A stretch of DNA of 64,000 nucleotides from Extibacter muris (GTDB taxonomy: Bacteria > Bacillota > Clostridia > Lachnospirales > Lachnospiraceae), in contig NZ_SMMX01000012.1 in NCBI RefSeq assembly GCF_004345005.1, positions 32,436-96,435 on the forward strand. The letters run 5' to 3'. Under the pieces are notes generated by a model, which did no database searches, was not told where the DNA came from, and worked only from the letters and a program-made list of their open reading frames with translations. Both the position numbers and the translations under genes were made by a program. This document shows positions 16,105 to 24,310 of this stretch, piece after piece; the stretch's first letter is position 1, and each line of letters starts with the position of its first letter.

Positions 16105-17503
16105 TTGAACTTTTTGCTTGATTTTGACCTGAAATCAGGGCTGCCAGAGTGCTCGCCAGTTCTGGTGATTTTTGAAGCTGCTCAATCAAGGCTGCAAGGT
16201 CAACGGCCTGTGTCTGAGGCTGTTCTGGTTCCTGTGGAGCTTTCACATTCCGCAGATCAGGATTAGCATAGAAAGCGCTCTCAAACTTTTGGGCGTTGAT
16301 TTTACGGTCCTCGTCAAGAATGTGGGCGTAAACTTTGGTAATCATATCTATTTCAGCATGTCCTGTATCGCCCTGTGTCGCCTTCAAATCGCCGTGATTG
16401 AGTTTTAACTTGTAAGTGGTACTGGAATGTCTTAGAGAGTGAAATACCACGTTAGGCAGCCCTGCACGCTGTTTCAGCAAAGAAAACTCTTTCTCGATGA
16501 TACGGTTCTCACATGGCCTCCCATTAGGTAAGGCAATAACGAGATTAAAATCTTGATATTCCTCTCCGAGAAAGCCTCTCAATTCGTCCTGCGATTTTTT
16601 CCATTCCCGCAAAATGTAGGCCAGCGTTTTAGGCAGCCACACTTTACGAATACTGGAATCGGTCTTTGGCTTTTTCAGAATAATGCGGGTGCTGGTGTTT
16701 GGCATAAGCGGAACAAAAATGTGATAAATGTCCTTTTGCCCCAGCATTTCAATCGCTTGCTTAGAGGCTCTTGTCAGTTCCTTATCTATGAAAATATAAG
16801 CATTATCTGCAGCTATATTTTCGTCTGTAATATGTACGTTATCCCGGGTAAGACCTAAGATTTCGCCCATCCTCAAAGAGCAGGCAAAAGCCAGGTTCAT
16901 AGCTATGTATAATTTGCTGTCGGTACATTCATCCAATGCCTTGCGAATCATATCTGCATCCCATATATCCCGCTTCTTGTATTCTGTTTTGGGAAGCACA
17001 GTATTTTCAAAAGGGTTCTTTCCTATCAGCTCCCAGCGGACAGCCTGCTTAAAGGCACAGCGGAGAAGTTTGATAATCTTCTCTATGGTCTGGTTCGATA
17101 CAAATTCGGATCTTGCTTTTCTGGTTTTAGTGGACACACAAGGCGTTTTTTGAAGGGTCTGGATATATTTATCTACTACACGTGGAGTAATGGACTGTAC
17201 TTCCAAATCGCCAATAATAGGATTGATATAGTTGGCAATCAGGGCATTTTGGCTGTCATACATTGACACACCCCATTTTTTCTCTCCGTAGGTAGAAACA
17301 AAATCATACAGAAAATCAGACACTTTTTGATTGTTTGGGGGAAGAAATGTACCATTATTCTGCTGGTTTTCTACTTCCGCTTTTCGTTTTAATGCCTCTT
17401 TGTGTGTATGCCAGGTTTCCCATTTCTGCTTTGTCTCTCCGTTTTCATCAATATAGTTATAAACAACGGAGTATGCTTTTTTTCTTTTAATAATAGATGC
17501 CAT
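16100..17503 (-). CDS. int: Tyrosine integrase (Tn916/phage type)
   Basis: 467 residues. The N-terminus has an AP2-like arm-binding domain (KKAYSVVYNYIDENGETKQKWETW), then a SAM-like core-binding domain, and the catalytic domain has Arg in CSLRMGEILGL, HSLRHSSTTYKL (H-x-x-R), GHAEIDMITKVYAHI (H and nucleophile Tyr). The gene faces the tRNA-Arg 180 bp away, its probable target. xis lies 20 bp upstream. A degraded relative is at 981-1658. Confidence 0.92.
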   Translation of the reverse strand: MASIIKRKKAYSVVYNYIDENGETKQKWETWHTHKEALKRKAEVENQQNNGTFLPPNNQKVSDFLYDFVSTYGEKKWGVSMYDSQNALIANYINPIIGDLEVQSITPRVVDKYIQTLQKTPCVSTKTRKARSEFVSNQTIEKIIKLLRCAFKQAVRWELIGKNPFENTVLPKTEYKKRDIWDADMIRKALDECTDSKLYIAMNLAFACSLRMGEILGLTRDNVHITDENIAADNAYIFIDKELTRASKQAIEMLGQKDIYHIFVPLMPNTSTRIILKKPKTDSSIRKVWLPKTLAYILREWKKSQDELRGFLGEEYQDFNLVIALPNGRPCENRIIEKEFSLLKQRAGLPNVVFHSLRHSSTTYKLKLNHGDLKATQGDTGHAEIDMITKVYAHILDEDRKINAQKFESAFYANPDLRNVKAPQEPEQPQTQAVDLAALIEQLQKSPELASTLAALISGQNQAKSSN

Positions 17504-17523
17504 ATACGATCTTCCTTTCTAAG

Positions 17524-17730
17524 TTAGAACGCCTGTGCGTCTAACCATTCATCAAATGATTTTTTAGAAACTCGTATGGCATTACCAATTCGTACAACTT
17601 TGAAATGTCCCTCTTTTACAAGATTGTAGGCAGAGGTTCGGCCAATATTAAGAATCTCAGCTATTTCCTCAACCTTATATGTTCGCTGTTCGGGAACATT
17701 TCTTTGCACATCCTTGACGGTCTGGCTCAT
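17524..17730 (-). CDS. xis: Excisionase (helix-turn-helix)
   Basis: 68 residues with an excisionase/MerR-like winged helix: TYKVEEIAEILNIGRTSAYNLVKEGHFKVVRIGNAIRVSKKSFDEWL. Such proteins direct the paired integrase toward excision. A GGAGGACACT site precedes the ATG, and the stop is 20 bp before int, so the two are co-transcribed. Confidence 0.88.
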   Translation of the reverse strand: MSQTVKDVQRNVPEQRTYKVEEIAEILNIGRTSAYNLVKEGHFKVVRIGNAIRVSKKSFDEWLDAQAF

Positions 17731-18025
17731 AGTGTCCTCCTTTCTTCAGCCAGTCAGGTAATGTGCAGAAATAACTTCCTGCGATTATTATACCGCGCTG
17801 GCTGTGATTTGTCTGCTTGCTAATAAAAAATTTGCGATTTATCCATATTTGAAAATTTATTTTCTGTCTATCAAAACCACATGAATAAGTCGGACCTGCG
17901 TTTTTACAGTCACAGGCCCGGCTCATTGTATCTGATTTCGATTTACTGCCGTATTTGCCACGCCCCCCGGCAGGCCCTTTCATAACAGGGCGGGACTATT
18001 ACAGGCTGCGGATAGCTTCGCCGCA

Positions 18026-18295
18026 TCATAGCCCCGCAGTCGCCGCCGCTTTGCCGGAGCAGGCGCACGCCGCAGGAACTCCCCCCAAGTCCTTAGGAGG
18101 TCGTGAGAAAGTACCATTATCATCTATGCCGTTGTCGCGCCCTGCCTGCCACAGCAGGGTCAATGGTTTGCGTGGATCGCTCGGACAGCGGGATTCATCA
18201 CCTCCTTGGCTGCCTGTTATGGCGCCGCCCCATTTGCCGCTCGGAACACAGAATGAAGTACCTGTAATAGCGTATATGAAATTGTCAAGGAGCAA
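18026..18295 (-). CDS. Possible 89-aa ORF in a GC-rich segment
   Basis: 17731-18410 holds no certain gene. Within it, 17945-18330 is clearly GC-richer than the flanks and contains this frame (MLLDNFIYAITGTSFCVPSGKWGG...). There are no recognisable domains, and the first ATG has no convincing ribosome site. The segment could equally be a structured RNA or a remnant of transfer genes. Listed because it is the only sizeable open frame on the strand shared by its neighbours. Confidence 0.25.
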   Translation of the reverse strand: MLLDNFIYAITGTSFCVPSGKWGGAITGSQGGDESRCPSDPRKPLTLLWQAGRDNGIDDNGTFSRPPKDLGGVPAACACSGKAAATAGL

Positions 18296-18410
18296 GCGAG
18301 GGGCGTGGCAGTTATAATCGTATTTCAGTTAGGGTGTGCCGGAGCTTGTGCTGTCGGCCACACCTGTCAGGCTTGTCCTGCCGGATAAATATGTCCCTCT
18401 ATTATTCATT

Positions 18411-18860
18411 TCATTTTCGGGCATTATTTTCGGGGTCTGACTCCATTTTTTCAAAATTTTTTTTCAAACGCCGAAGCCCTCGCTGGATTCCTTCGTGTAC
18501 GGAGCTAACACCGAAGCCCTCGCTTTTTGCAATTTCCAATATGCTCATGCCGAGCAGAAAATGTGAAGTGACACGGTTTCGCTGTTTTTCCGGCAGGGAA
18601 GCAATCGCCTGATACAGCCTGGCACTTTCTTCTTTCTGTTCCAAAATTTCAGCCGGCGTCAGGACGATCACCAGAGCATCATGCTCTACGTTAGTATCGT
18701 AGTCCAGGGAAAAATATGCCTTATGCCGGTATGTACGCAGGATATAAGCGGCCTCTGCCAGCTTATATTCCCGGAGCAGATCAGCAACCTCGTCCGGCAC
18801 TTCAACAGTCATATCATTTGTATAAAATGGGTAATAATCCCTTAAATTGATTTCTTTCAT
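18411..18860 (-). CDS. Sigma-70 region 4-like factor of the integrative element
   Basis: 149 residues. The C-terminal 70 residues are a region 4 helix-turn-helix (LPEKQRNRVTSHFLLGMSILEIAKSEGFGVSSVHEGIQRGLRRLKKNF). The N-terminus (YYPFYTNDMTVEVPDEVADLLREYKLAEAAYILRTYRHKAYFSLD) is typical of the small sigma-like proteins of Tn916/Tn1549 elements. GGAGG precedes the ATG. Likely regulates element genes. 18861-19234 upstream has no supported gene. Confidence 0.82.
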   Translation of the reverse strand: MKEINLRDYYPFYTNDMTVEVPDEVADLLREYKLAEAAYILRTYRHKAYFSLDYDTNVEHDALVIVLTPAEILEQKEESARLYQAIASLPEKQRNRVTSHFLLGMSILEIAKSEGFGVSSVHEGIQRGLRRLKKNFEKMESDPENNARK

Positions 18861-19234
18861 ATGTAATCCTCCAATTTCGATTTGATTTTTTCGTTACATG
18901 GGCAAATCAAAATCAGAGGAGGGGAACGGCAGCCTGGAAAACATGAACCGCAAAACTTTTTTCTAAACCTTTTCCATACTGCAAACCTCCTATCCACCTT
19001 AACTTTTGAGAGGGATAAGAGGAGCGTGCCTCTGCAACCAGGGCATGACAAAGCTGCCCTGCGGAAACAGGCCGCAAAGCCAAGAACAGGTTTCGCCAGC
19101 GTTAAAATACGCTGAACTTTGTTAGCCGCACCTCCGTTTGTTGGGTTTCATAGCTGCGTCCTCAAAATATACAGAAAATCTATTTGAATATGGTTGAAAC
19201 GCATCCTTTTTTCGAGGAATTTCACCAAGAGATG

Positions 19235-19276
19235 AAAAACGCCCGATTAAGGATTTTTCCTTAAATCGGGCGTTCT
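19235..19276 (-). terminator. Terminator of the sortase / surface-protein run
   Basis: AACGCCCGAT-TAAGGA pairs with TCCTTAAATCGGGCGTT (one bulge), and on the minus strand it is followed by TTTTCAT. It ends the leftward gene run after the small membrane protein. Confidence 0.7.
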
Positions 19277-19308
19277 TGTCTATCTTATCAAGTTATACTT
19301 GTATGTTT

Positions 19309-19527
19309 TTATGTGTCACCATTCAGCGATAAGTGAGGATACAAGGTGTATGTGCCGCCCGGTGTACCGTTATCGCAGAGCATCATTCTCCACCGTAAAG
19401 TATGGCTAGCGTTGGACGGGTGTTGTGAAAAGAGCAGAATAGCAACAATTACAATCAACAGGGCGGCCACAAACAGACAGGCCATAACAAAGCGTTTTCG
19501 CCACTGTTTTTTTCTTCTGGCCGCCAT
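19309..19527 (-). CDS. Small basic single-pass membrane protein
   Basis: 72 residues: a very basic N-terminus (MAARRKKQWRKRF), one membrane helix (VMACLFVAALLIVIVAILLF) and a short outer tail with CDNGTPGGTYTLYP. Not recognised. It follows the sortase gene by 79 bp on the same strand and precedes the terminator, so it may belong to the surface-display set. Confidence 0.5.
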   Translation of the reverse strand: MAARRKKQWRKRFVMACLFVAALLIVIVAILLFSQHPSNASHTLRWRMMLCDNGTPGGTYTLYPHLSLNGDT

Positions 19528-19606
19528 TCTTCTTTTCCGAATTTTCTTAAGCCAACAGCATTTATGTTTGGCTTTTACTCATTCATGCTAAATCATGTTT
19601 CGTTCC

Positions 19607-20478
19607 TTATTCTGTATCGGTATGTATTCTTCTTGCCGCAATTAGAAAGCGTCCGTTGTCCTCCTGATAGCTGCAAGTGGATAAAATGGTAATCTGCTCC
19701 CCATAAGAGGGCGTAATGCCGGTATCGTATAAGGCGTTCTCTGAAAGATAGCTTACAAGTTCGTTAAAGGCTTTCTCGGTCAGATCACCCGCCTGATAAT
19801 ACCAACGGTAACCCGGTTCGTCTTGATATAAAATGCGGGTTTTCAAAGCGGCAAATATTTCATACTCCCTATATTCGGTGGTTGTCGTGAAAAGGAGAGG
19901 GGGAGTTTCCTCCCAAAACGCCTTTGACGCATAATCATCAAGCGTGCCAAACATGGTATTATTCTTCATGTTGTGCCCATACACGATAAACAGATCGCTG
20001 TCAATCGTGCTGCCCGCGCCGACAAAGGGCGTTCTGCTTTGAGAAGAAGTTTTATCAAAAGCGCGGCGCAAATAATATTCCGGCTCGTCCGGCGTACTCA
20101 TAACCGGATAATCTATATTGGTATTGTCGATATGCAGCCAGCCTCAAAATCGCTGTTTTCCGCATACAGGATGGCATACTTGGTGTACTGCGGATCTTCT
20201 AATGTTTCCTCGATATGGCCTTGCGACTGCTGCGCCAGTTCTACGGTCGCCGCAAGTTCTGTAAAGGAAGCCTGTTCCTGTTTGCCCTGTATGTAAAAAT
20301 TGATAATCATAACGGCAGATACAACAAAAAGGTTGAAAAAAACAAGAAACAGGACAGAAAAAACAGGTTTCAAGCTATTTTTATGTCTGCGACTTTTCCA
20401 TGCGCTTCTTTTCCTTGACCTTGTGACATTGCCTAAATAAAGTTTAATTTCCCTCACCCTTTCAATAAATTCAGACAA
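19607..20478 (-). pseudogene. Class B sortase, frame-shifted
   Basis: Frame 1 (20478-20113) has a basic start, a membrane helix (SVLFLVFFNLFVVSAVMIINF) and the start of the sortase fold (YAENSDFEAG). Frame 2 (to 19607) carries the rest, with catalytic His in YGHNM, Cys in LSTCSY and Arg in RFLIAARR. The break is at 20135-20143, where two GGCT units remain. Adding a third restores FEAGWLHIDNTNIDYPVM, the family pattern. All catalytic residues survive, so it is either a recent slippage mutant or a switchable gene. It would anchor the two VPQTG surface proteins upstream. Confidence 0.85.
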
Positions 20479-20482
20479 GAAA

Positions 20483-20504
20483 CGGGCTGGAATAATCCAA
20501 CCCG
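20483..20504 (-). terminator. Hairpin between HU and sortase genes
   Basis: CGGGCTGGA (20483-20491) and TCCAACCCG (20496-20504) pair with one mismatch and on the minus strand are followed by TTTCTTG. It may partly terminate transcription before the sortase. Confidence 0.4.
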
Positions 20505-20517
20505 CCTTGCTTCGCTC

Positions 20518-20802
20518 TTATTTTTGAGCTTCATTTACCTTTCCGCGCAACGATTTTCCCGCCTTAAAGCTTGGCCGGTAGCCAGCGGGGATGCTTACTT
20601 TCTCTCCGGTTTGAGGGTTTCTCGCTTTACGCAGAGGAGAATATTTCGCTTCAAAAGTTCCAAAGCCGGTAAACTGCACTTTGTCCCTTGCTGCCATTCT
20701 TTCGGTCAGAATGGCAAGAACAGCGTTCATGCTTTCGGTTGCCTGTGACTTGGTAAGGCTGGTTCTGCTGCAAAGTTCTTCCACAAACTCATTTCTATTC
20801 AT
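20518..20802 (-). CDS. HU-family DNA-binding protein
   Basis: 94 residues with the full HU fold: MNRNEFVEELCSRTSLTKSQATESMNAVL, VQFTGFGTFEAKYSP and the beta-arm RKARNPQTGEKVSIPAGYRPSFKAGKSL. It binds and bends DNA without strong sequence preference. AAAGGAAATAA precedes the ATG. Placement between surface-protein and sortase genes of a mobile element suggests an element-specific architectural protein rather than the housekeeping HU. Confidence 0.9.
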   Translation of the reverse strand: MNRNEFVEELCSRTSLTKSQATESMNAVLAILTERMAARDKVQFTGFGTFEAKYSPLRKARNPQTGEKVSIPAGYRPSFKAGKSLRGKVNEAQK

Positions 20803-20849
20803 TTATTTCCTTTCTCAAAGGGTATAGGCGTTCTCTTTTTCAACGCTTC

Positions 20850-23800
20850 TTATTTGTGTCTTTTATGGCGCTGTTTTCTTCCAAACAGGATCACCGCTAT
20901 GCCGAACACAGAGAAGCAGGCCAAGGCAATCCAAAGGCTTATATTTGAGGTATCACCTGTCTGTGGCACATCATCAGGCGTGTCAGGTGTAGGCTCCGGT
21001 TTCGGATCTGGTGTAGGAGTTTCCTCGCCATCTTTATGATTGTTAAATGCTTCGGTAGCGGTAATATTTGCGGCAATCGTACCGGCTGTTTTTGCGCCGG
21101 CCGTTCCGTTCACCGTAACCGTATAACCTGCGTTCTGCTTTTCCTCGACGGTATAGCCTACGCCAGCAGGGAGATTGGAAGCAGTTTTGCTCTCGTCCGC
21201 CTTCAAGGTAAAGGTGGCAATGCCTTTTTCAAAGGTCATATCCCCGTAAACTCCGCTTATTGTGGTATTATCCAGCGTTACGGTAAAGGTAAATGCCTCT
21301 GTATTGCTTGCGCCGCTGCCGGAAACGGTCTTTTTCACCTGCAATCCACCGTGGCGTTCCGGGTTCGGATCATTTACCAACCACCATTGGGATTTATTAT
21401 CCTCGATTGCTTTCCAGTCCATATAAACACCGTTACGGGTATCAATCCAAGTGAAGTCACCGTCATCCGTTGTACTTCCAGCACCGGAAATAACGTATAC
21501 CTGCGCTTTTTCCGGAACGACATTATCGTAGTCGTAAATGCTGATCCTGGTGAGGTCCGTTACTGCGCCATCCGCTGTCAAACCTTTTCCGGCTGGGATT
21601 TCCAAAGTGCCGCTTTTTTCCTTATCTCCCCGATAGTTTTCCAAAATATGAGCGTCAGCACCAAATTTTAATGTGGCAGAAGTATCAATGACAAGGTCAT
21701 AAACATTCACCAACTGCTCATTATCCTGATGCTCGTTGTCGATCACCACATTCGAGCTGTCTGTCACTTGCACAAGGTGTGCATTTTTAACTCGCTTAAA
21801 TATATCGTCGTTGTTGCTTTCCTTGAAGTAAACCTCAGCTCTTCCACCTAACGGGAGAACTTCATTATCTCTAATCTCAAATATTTCAAAGCCGTAAATT
21901 GTATCAGCAACTCTCGCCTGATCTTTAATCGTGATTGTTGCATTTTTATAGACGTGTGGAGCGACAGGATTTGCTTTTTTGAGCGTACCTCCCTTCCAGT
22001 ATTCCGAATTAGGATTACCGATTCCGTAAACATTTTGTACGCTTGCATTTCCTTCAAGTAATACAGATGTGTTTCCAATCACGCGAGAAGCCTTTCCGCC
22101 GCCGTAGACATTGTTAGCCGTACCATTGCCGTGAATTTTTACTTCAGTATTGCCATACACAACTCCTGGGTATATGACAGTTCCATCGCTCGCATACCAT
22201 CCATCGGCGCCATGATGATTTTCTCCACCGCCATAGATGTCTCCCAATACAGAACCGGAAACATCCACATAGGTATCGCCAAAGTTTCGCCCTTCGATTG
22301 CACCGCCATGGACATCTCCCTCTACAACAGCGCCTTCATAGACATAGACAGAGGCCGAGCCGGTCACATCAATATAGTCTTCATCACTATAATAGCCTCC
22401 GCCAAAAATGCTTCCCGCATGCCGCAAGAATCTGTTGCTGTTTTCGTGGTTCTTTTTCAGAACCTTACCATATACATGCACATTGGTGTTGCCCACTACG
22501 CTTCCGTCGTCGCTGCCGCCGATGAGGGCATGAACTTCAGCGTCTTTATTTATTGTGGTGGTAATGTTTCCCGTAACCGTTCCTCTCACACAACCGCTGG
22601 TAACTGTGCCTCCGTACCAGGTTGAAACCTCGCCTAATTCCATATCCGCATTATGCCCGCCTGCATAGATGCCGCCATTGATTGTAATATCAATATTGCC
22701 GGTGACATTATCGCTTGAGCTGCCACCATAGACATACTCTGCATGTCCGTTAACTGTTACATCAATATCACCATTGACATCCCCAAAGACACCTCCGCCA
22801 TATATCCGGCAGCTATAGTATTTTGTGTCGTCTACCCGGCCTTCTCCGTTAAACAAAACATGAATATCAGAGTTAGCTGTATAGTGTTTTTTGTCAGTGT
22901 CGTACCCGTCTGCCAACGACCACTGTTCCGTGCGGCTGGTAGAAGCCCCTCCAATTACAGAGTCTATTACCACTGCGCCTTCATCTACGGTTATATAGAC
23001 ATCATCAACAGAAACCATAGAGTTGCGAGCGCCATATACGTCGCTTACCAATGCGCCGGGAAGTATTTTAACCTCGATTTTCTCACCTGTGACATCGGCG
23101 ATCTGCGGTTCGCCTTGAATGTCGTGGCCGCTGCCTATCACATCTGCCAATGCGTACTTCGTGCTACTGCCATCCTGATACCTCCTGCTTGAGCCGTATT
23201 CCAGATAAATACTACCTGTCGTGACCCCGCCGTAACATCCGCCGTACACCTTTGATACGGCTGCATCTCCGGCTACATGAACATATGTATTTCCGCTATT
23301 TCCTCTATAGCTGCCTCCGTAAATACCGCTCCAGTCGCCGCCGTTTATCTCGATATGGGCACTTTCTACGTCTTTCTTATTGCCGCCCCCGAAAATAGTT
23401 GTGGCTTTTGTATACGCTCCGCTAAATTTCTTTCGTACACTATCTGCCATATATAAACTATGGCCGTTTGCAAAAATCATTATATGTGGATCTGAACCTT
23501 CAGTAGAAGGTATCCGAAGTTCTACATTCTCAAAACTTGTGTCCGCCTGCAACTCAATGGCTTTGGTTCGGTACATTCCCTCTACATCCACCGTCAAGTC
23601 TTTTAAGACAATGACTGCATCGTTGCCTTTACCGATAATTTTGACTTCAGCATCAGGATTATCTGCGATAGCATCGTTGATGGCTGTTTCGATGTCTACC
23701 CAATTTTTCTCACCATCAACTTCGATTGTTATTGTTTCTTCTTGCGATTTTTGAGGATTGATATTTTCGCTGTCTAATTCTGAACATAGAGAGCAATCAT

Positions 23801-24245
23801 AACTGCACGGCGTACCCTCAACCGCCTCCACACAACCGCAGCTTTCGTCATGCGAATGGGTGCAGTTCAATTTCTTTGTAGTACAGGCGCTTTCTTCGCT
23901 GCAAACATGGGTACATTCGGTTGGGCTGGCCTCGCCCGCATCGGACGGGGTAGCGCTGTCATCCAAAACAGTTTCATTAGGATAGCAACTTTCGTCATGC
24001 GAATGAACACAATTCGTTTCAAAGATAGTGCAATCCTCCGCATGCTCATGGGTGCATAGATTGCCTTCCACGCCCTCGCTGTAACCGCAGTCCTCGGTAT
24101 GCTCTGTATGATGAGCGCACAAGCCACCGCCTGTCGAAGCAGCAGATACTGCCATTCCTTGCGGAACAAAGCCGCAAAGCATAACTGCACATAGCAGCAG
24201 GCTTAAAAATCTTTTTTTCATACTCTTTTTCCTCTTTATTTTCAT
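20850..24245 (-). CDS. Large VPQTG-anchored surface protein A (beta-helix type)
   Basis: 1131 residues. A signal peptide (KKRFLSLLLCAVMLCGFVPQG) is followed by a His/Cys-rich head of about 130 residues with repeated C-x-H-x-H-x3-C units (CTHEHAEDC, CVHSHDESC, CTHSHDESC). The long middle (about 210-900) repeats short strands such as IYGGSYRGNSGNTYVHV and VYGGGKASRVIGNTSVLL, suggesting a right-handed beta-helix. A pilin-like beta domain (KKTVSGSGASNTEAFTFTV), a Pro/Thr/Asp stalk, a VPQTGD sorting signal (about 1093), a hydrophobic helix and a basic tail follow. GGAGACGTAAATTGAT precedes the ATG. Likely an adhesin or envelope stalk. Ends are near copies of those of protein B. Confidence 0.8.
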   Translation of the reverse strand: MKIKRKKSMKKRFLSLLLCAVMLCGFVPQGMAVSAASTGGGLCAHHTEHTEDCGYSEGVEGNLCTHEHAEDCTIFETNCVHSHDESCYPNETVLDDSATPSDAGEASPTECTHVCSEESACTTKKLNCTHSHDESCGCVEAVEGTPCSYDCSLCSELDSENINPQKSQEETITIEVDGEKNWVDIETAINDAIADNPDAEVKIIGKGNDAVIVLKDLTVDVEGMYRTKAIELQADTSFENVELRIPSTEGSDPHIMIFANGHSLYMADSVRKKFSGAYTKATTIFGGGNKKDVESAHIEINGGDWSGIYGGSYRGNSGNTYVHVAGDAAVSKVYGGCYGGVTTGSIYLEYGSSRRYQDGSSTKYALADVIGSGHDIQGEPQIADVTGEKIEVKILPGALVSDVYGARNSMVSVDDVYITVDEGAVVIDSVIGGASTSRTEQWSLADGYDTDKKHYTANSDIHVLFNGEGRVDDTKYYSCRIYGGGVFGDVNGDIDVTVNGHAEYVYGGSSSDNVTGNIDITINGGIYAGGHNADMELGEVSTWYGGTVTSGCVRGTVTGNITTTINKDAEVHALIGGSDDGSVVGNTNVHVYGKVLKKNHENSNRFLRHAGSIFGGGYYSDEDYIDVTGSASVYVYEGAVVEGDVHGGAIEGRNFGDTYVDVSGSVLGDIYGGGENHHGADGWYASDGTVIYPGVVYGNTEVKIHGNGTANNVYGGGKASRVIGNTSVLLEGNASVQNVYGIGNPNSEYWKGGTLKKANPVAPHVYKNATITIKDQARVADTIYGFEIFEIRDNEVLPLGGRAEVYFKESNNDDIFKRVKNAHLVQVTDSSNVVIDNEHQDNEQLVNVYDLVIDTSATLKFGADAHILENYRGDKEKSGTLEIPAGKGLTADGAVTDLTRISIYDYDNVVPEKAQVYVISGAGSTTDDGDFTWIDTRNGVYMDWKAIEDNKSQWWLVNDPNPERHGGLQVKKTVSGSGASNTEAFTFTVTLDNTTISGVYGDMTFEKGIATFTLKADESKTASNLPAGVGYTVEEKQNAGYTVTVNGTAGAKTAGTIAANITATEAFNNHKDGEETPTPDPKPEPTPDTPDDVPQTGDTSNISLWIALACFSVFGIAVILFGRKQRHKRHK

Positions 24246-24310
24246 ATCAATTTACGTCTCCTTTTCAGGGGGCAAGCTGTTCTTATGTTTGCGCCTTTTT
24301 CCTGCACTTC

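Noticed and set aside
21036..23754. Plus-strand ORFs of 120-210 aa opposite the surface proteins
   Set aside because: Shadows of the repetitive surface-protein genes; no ribosome sites or domains.
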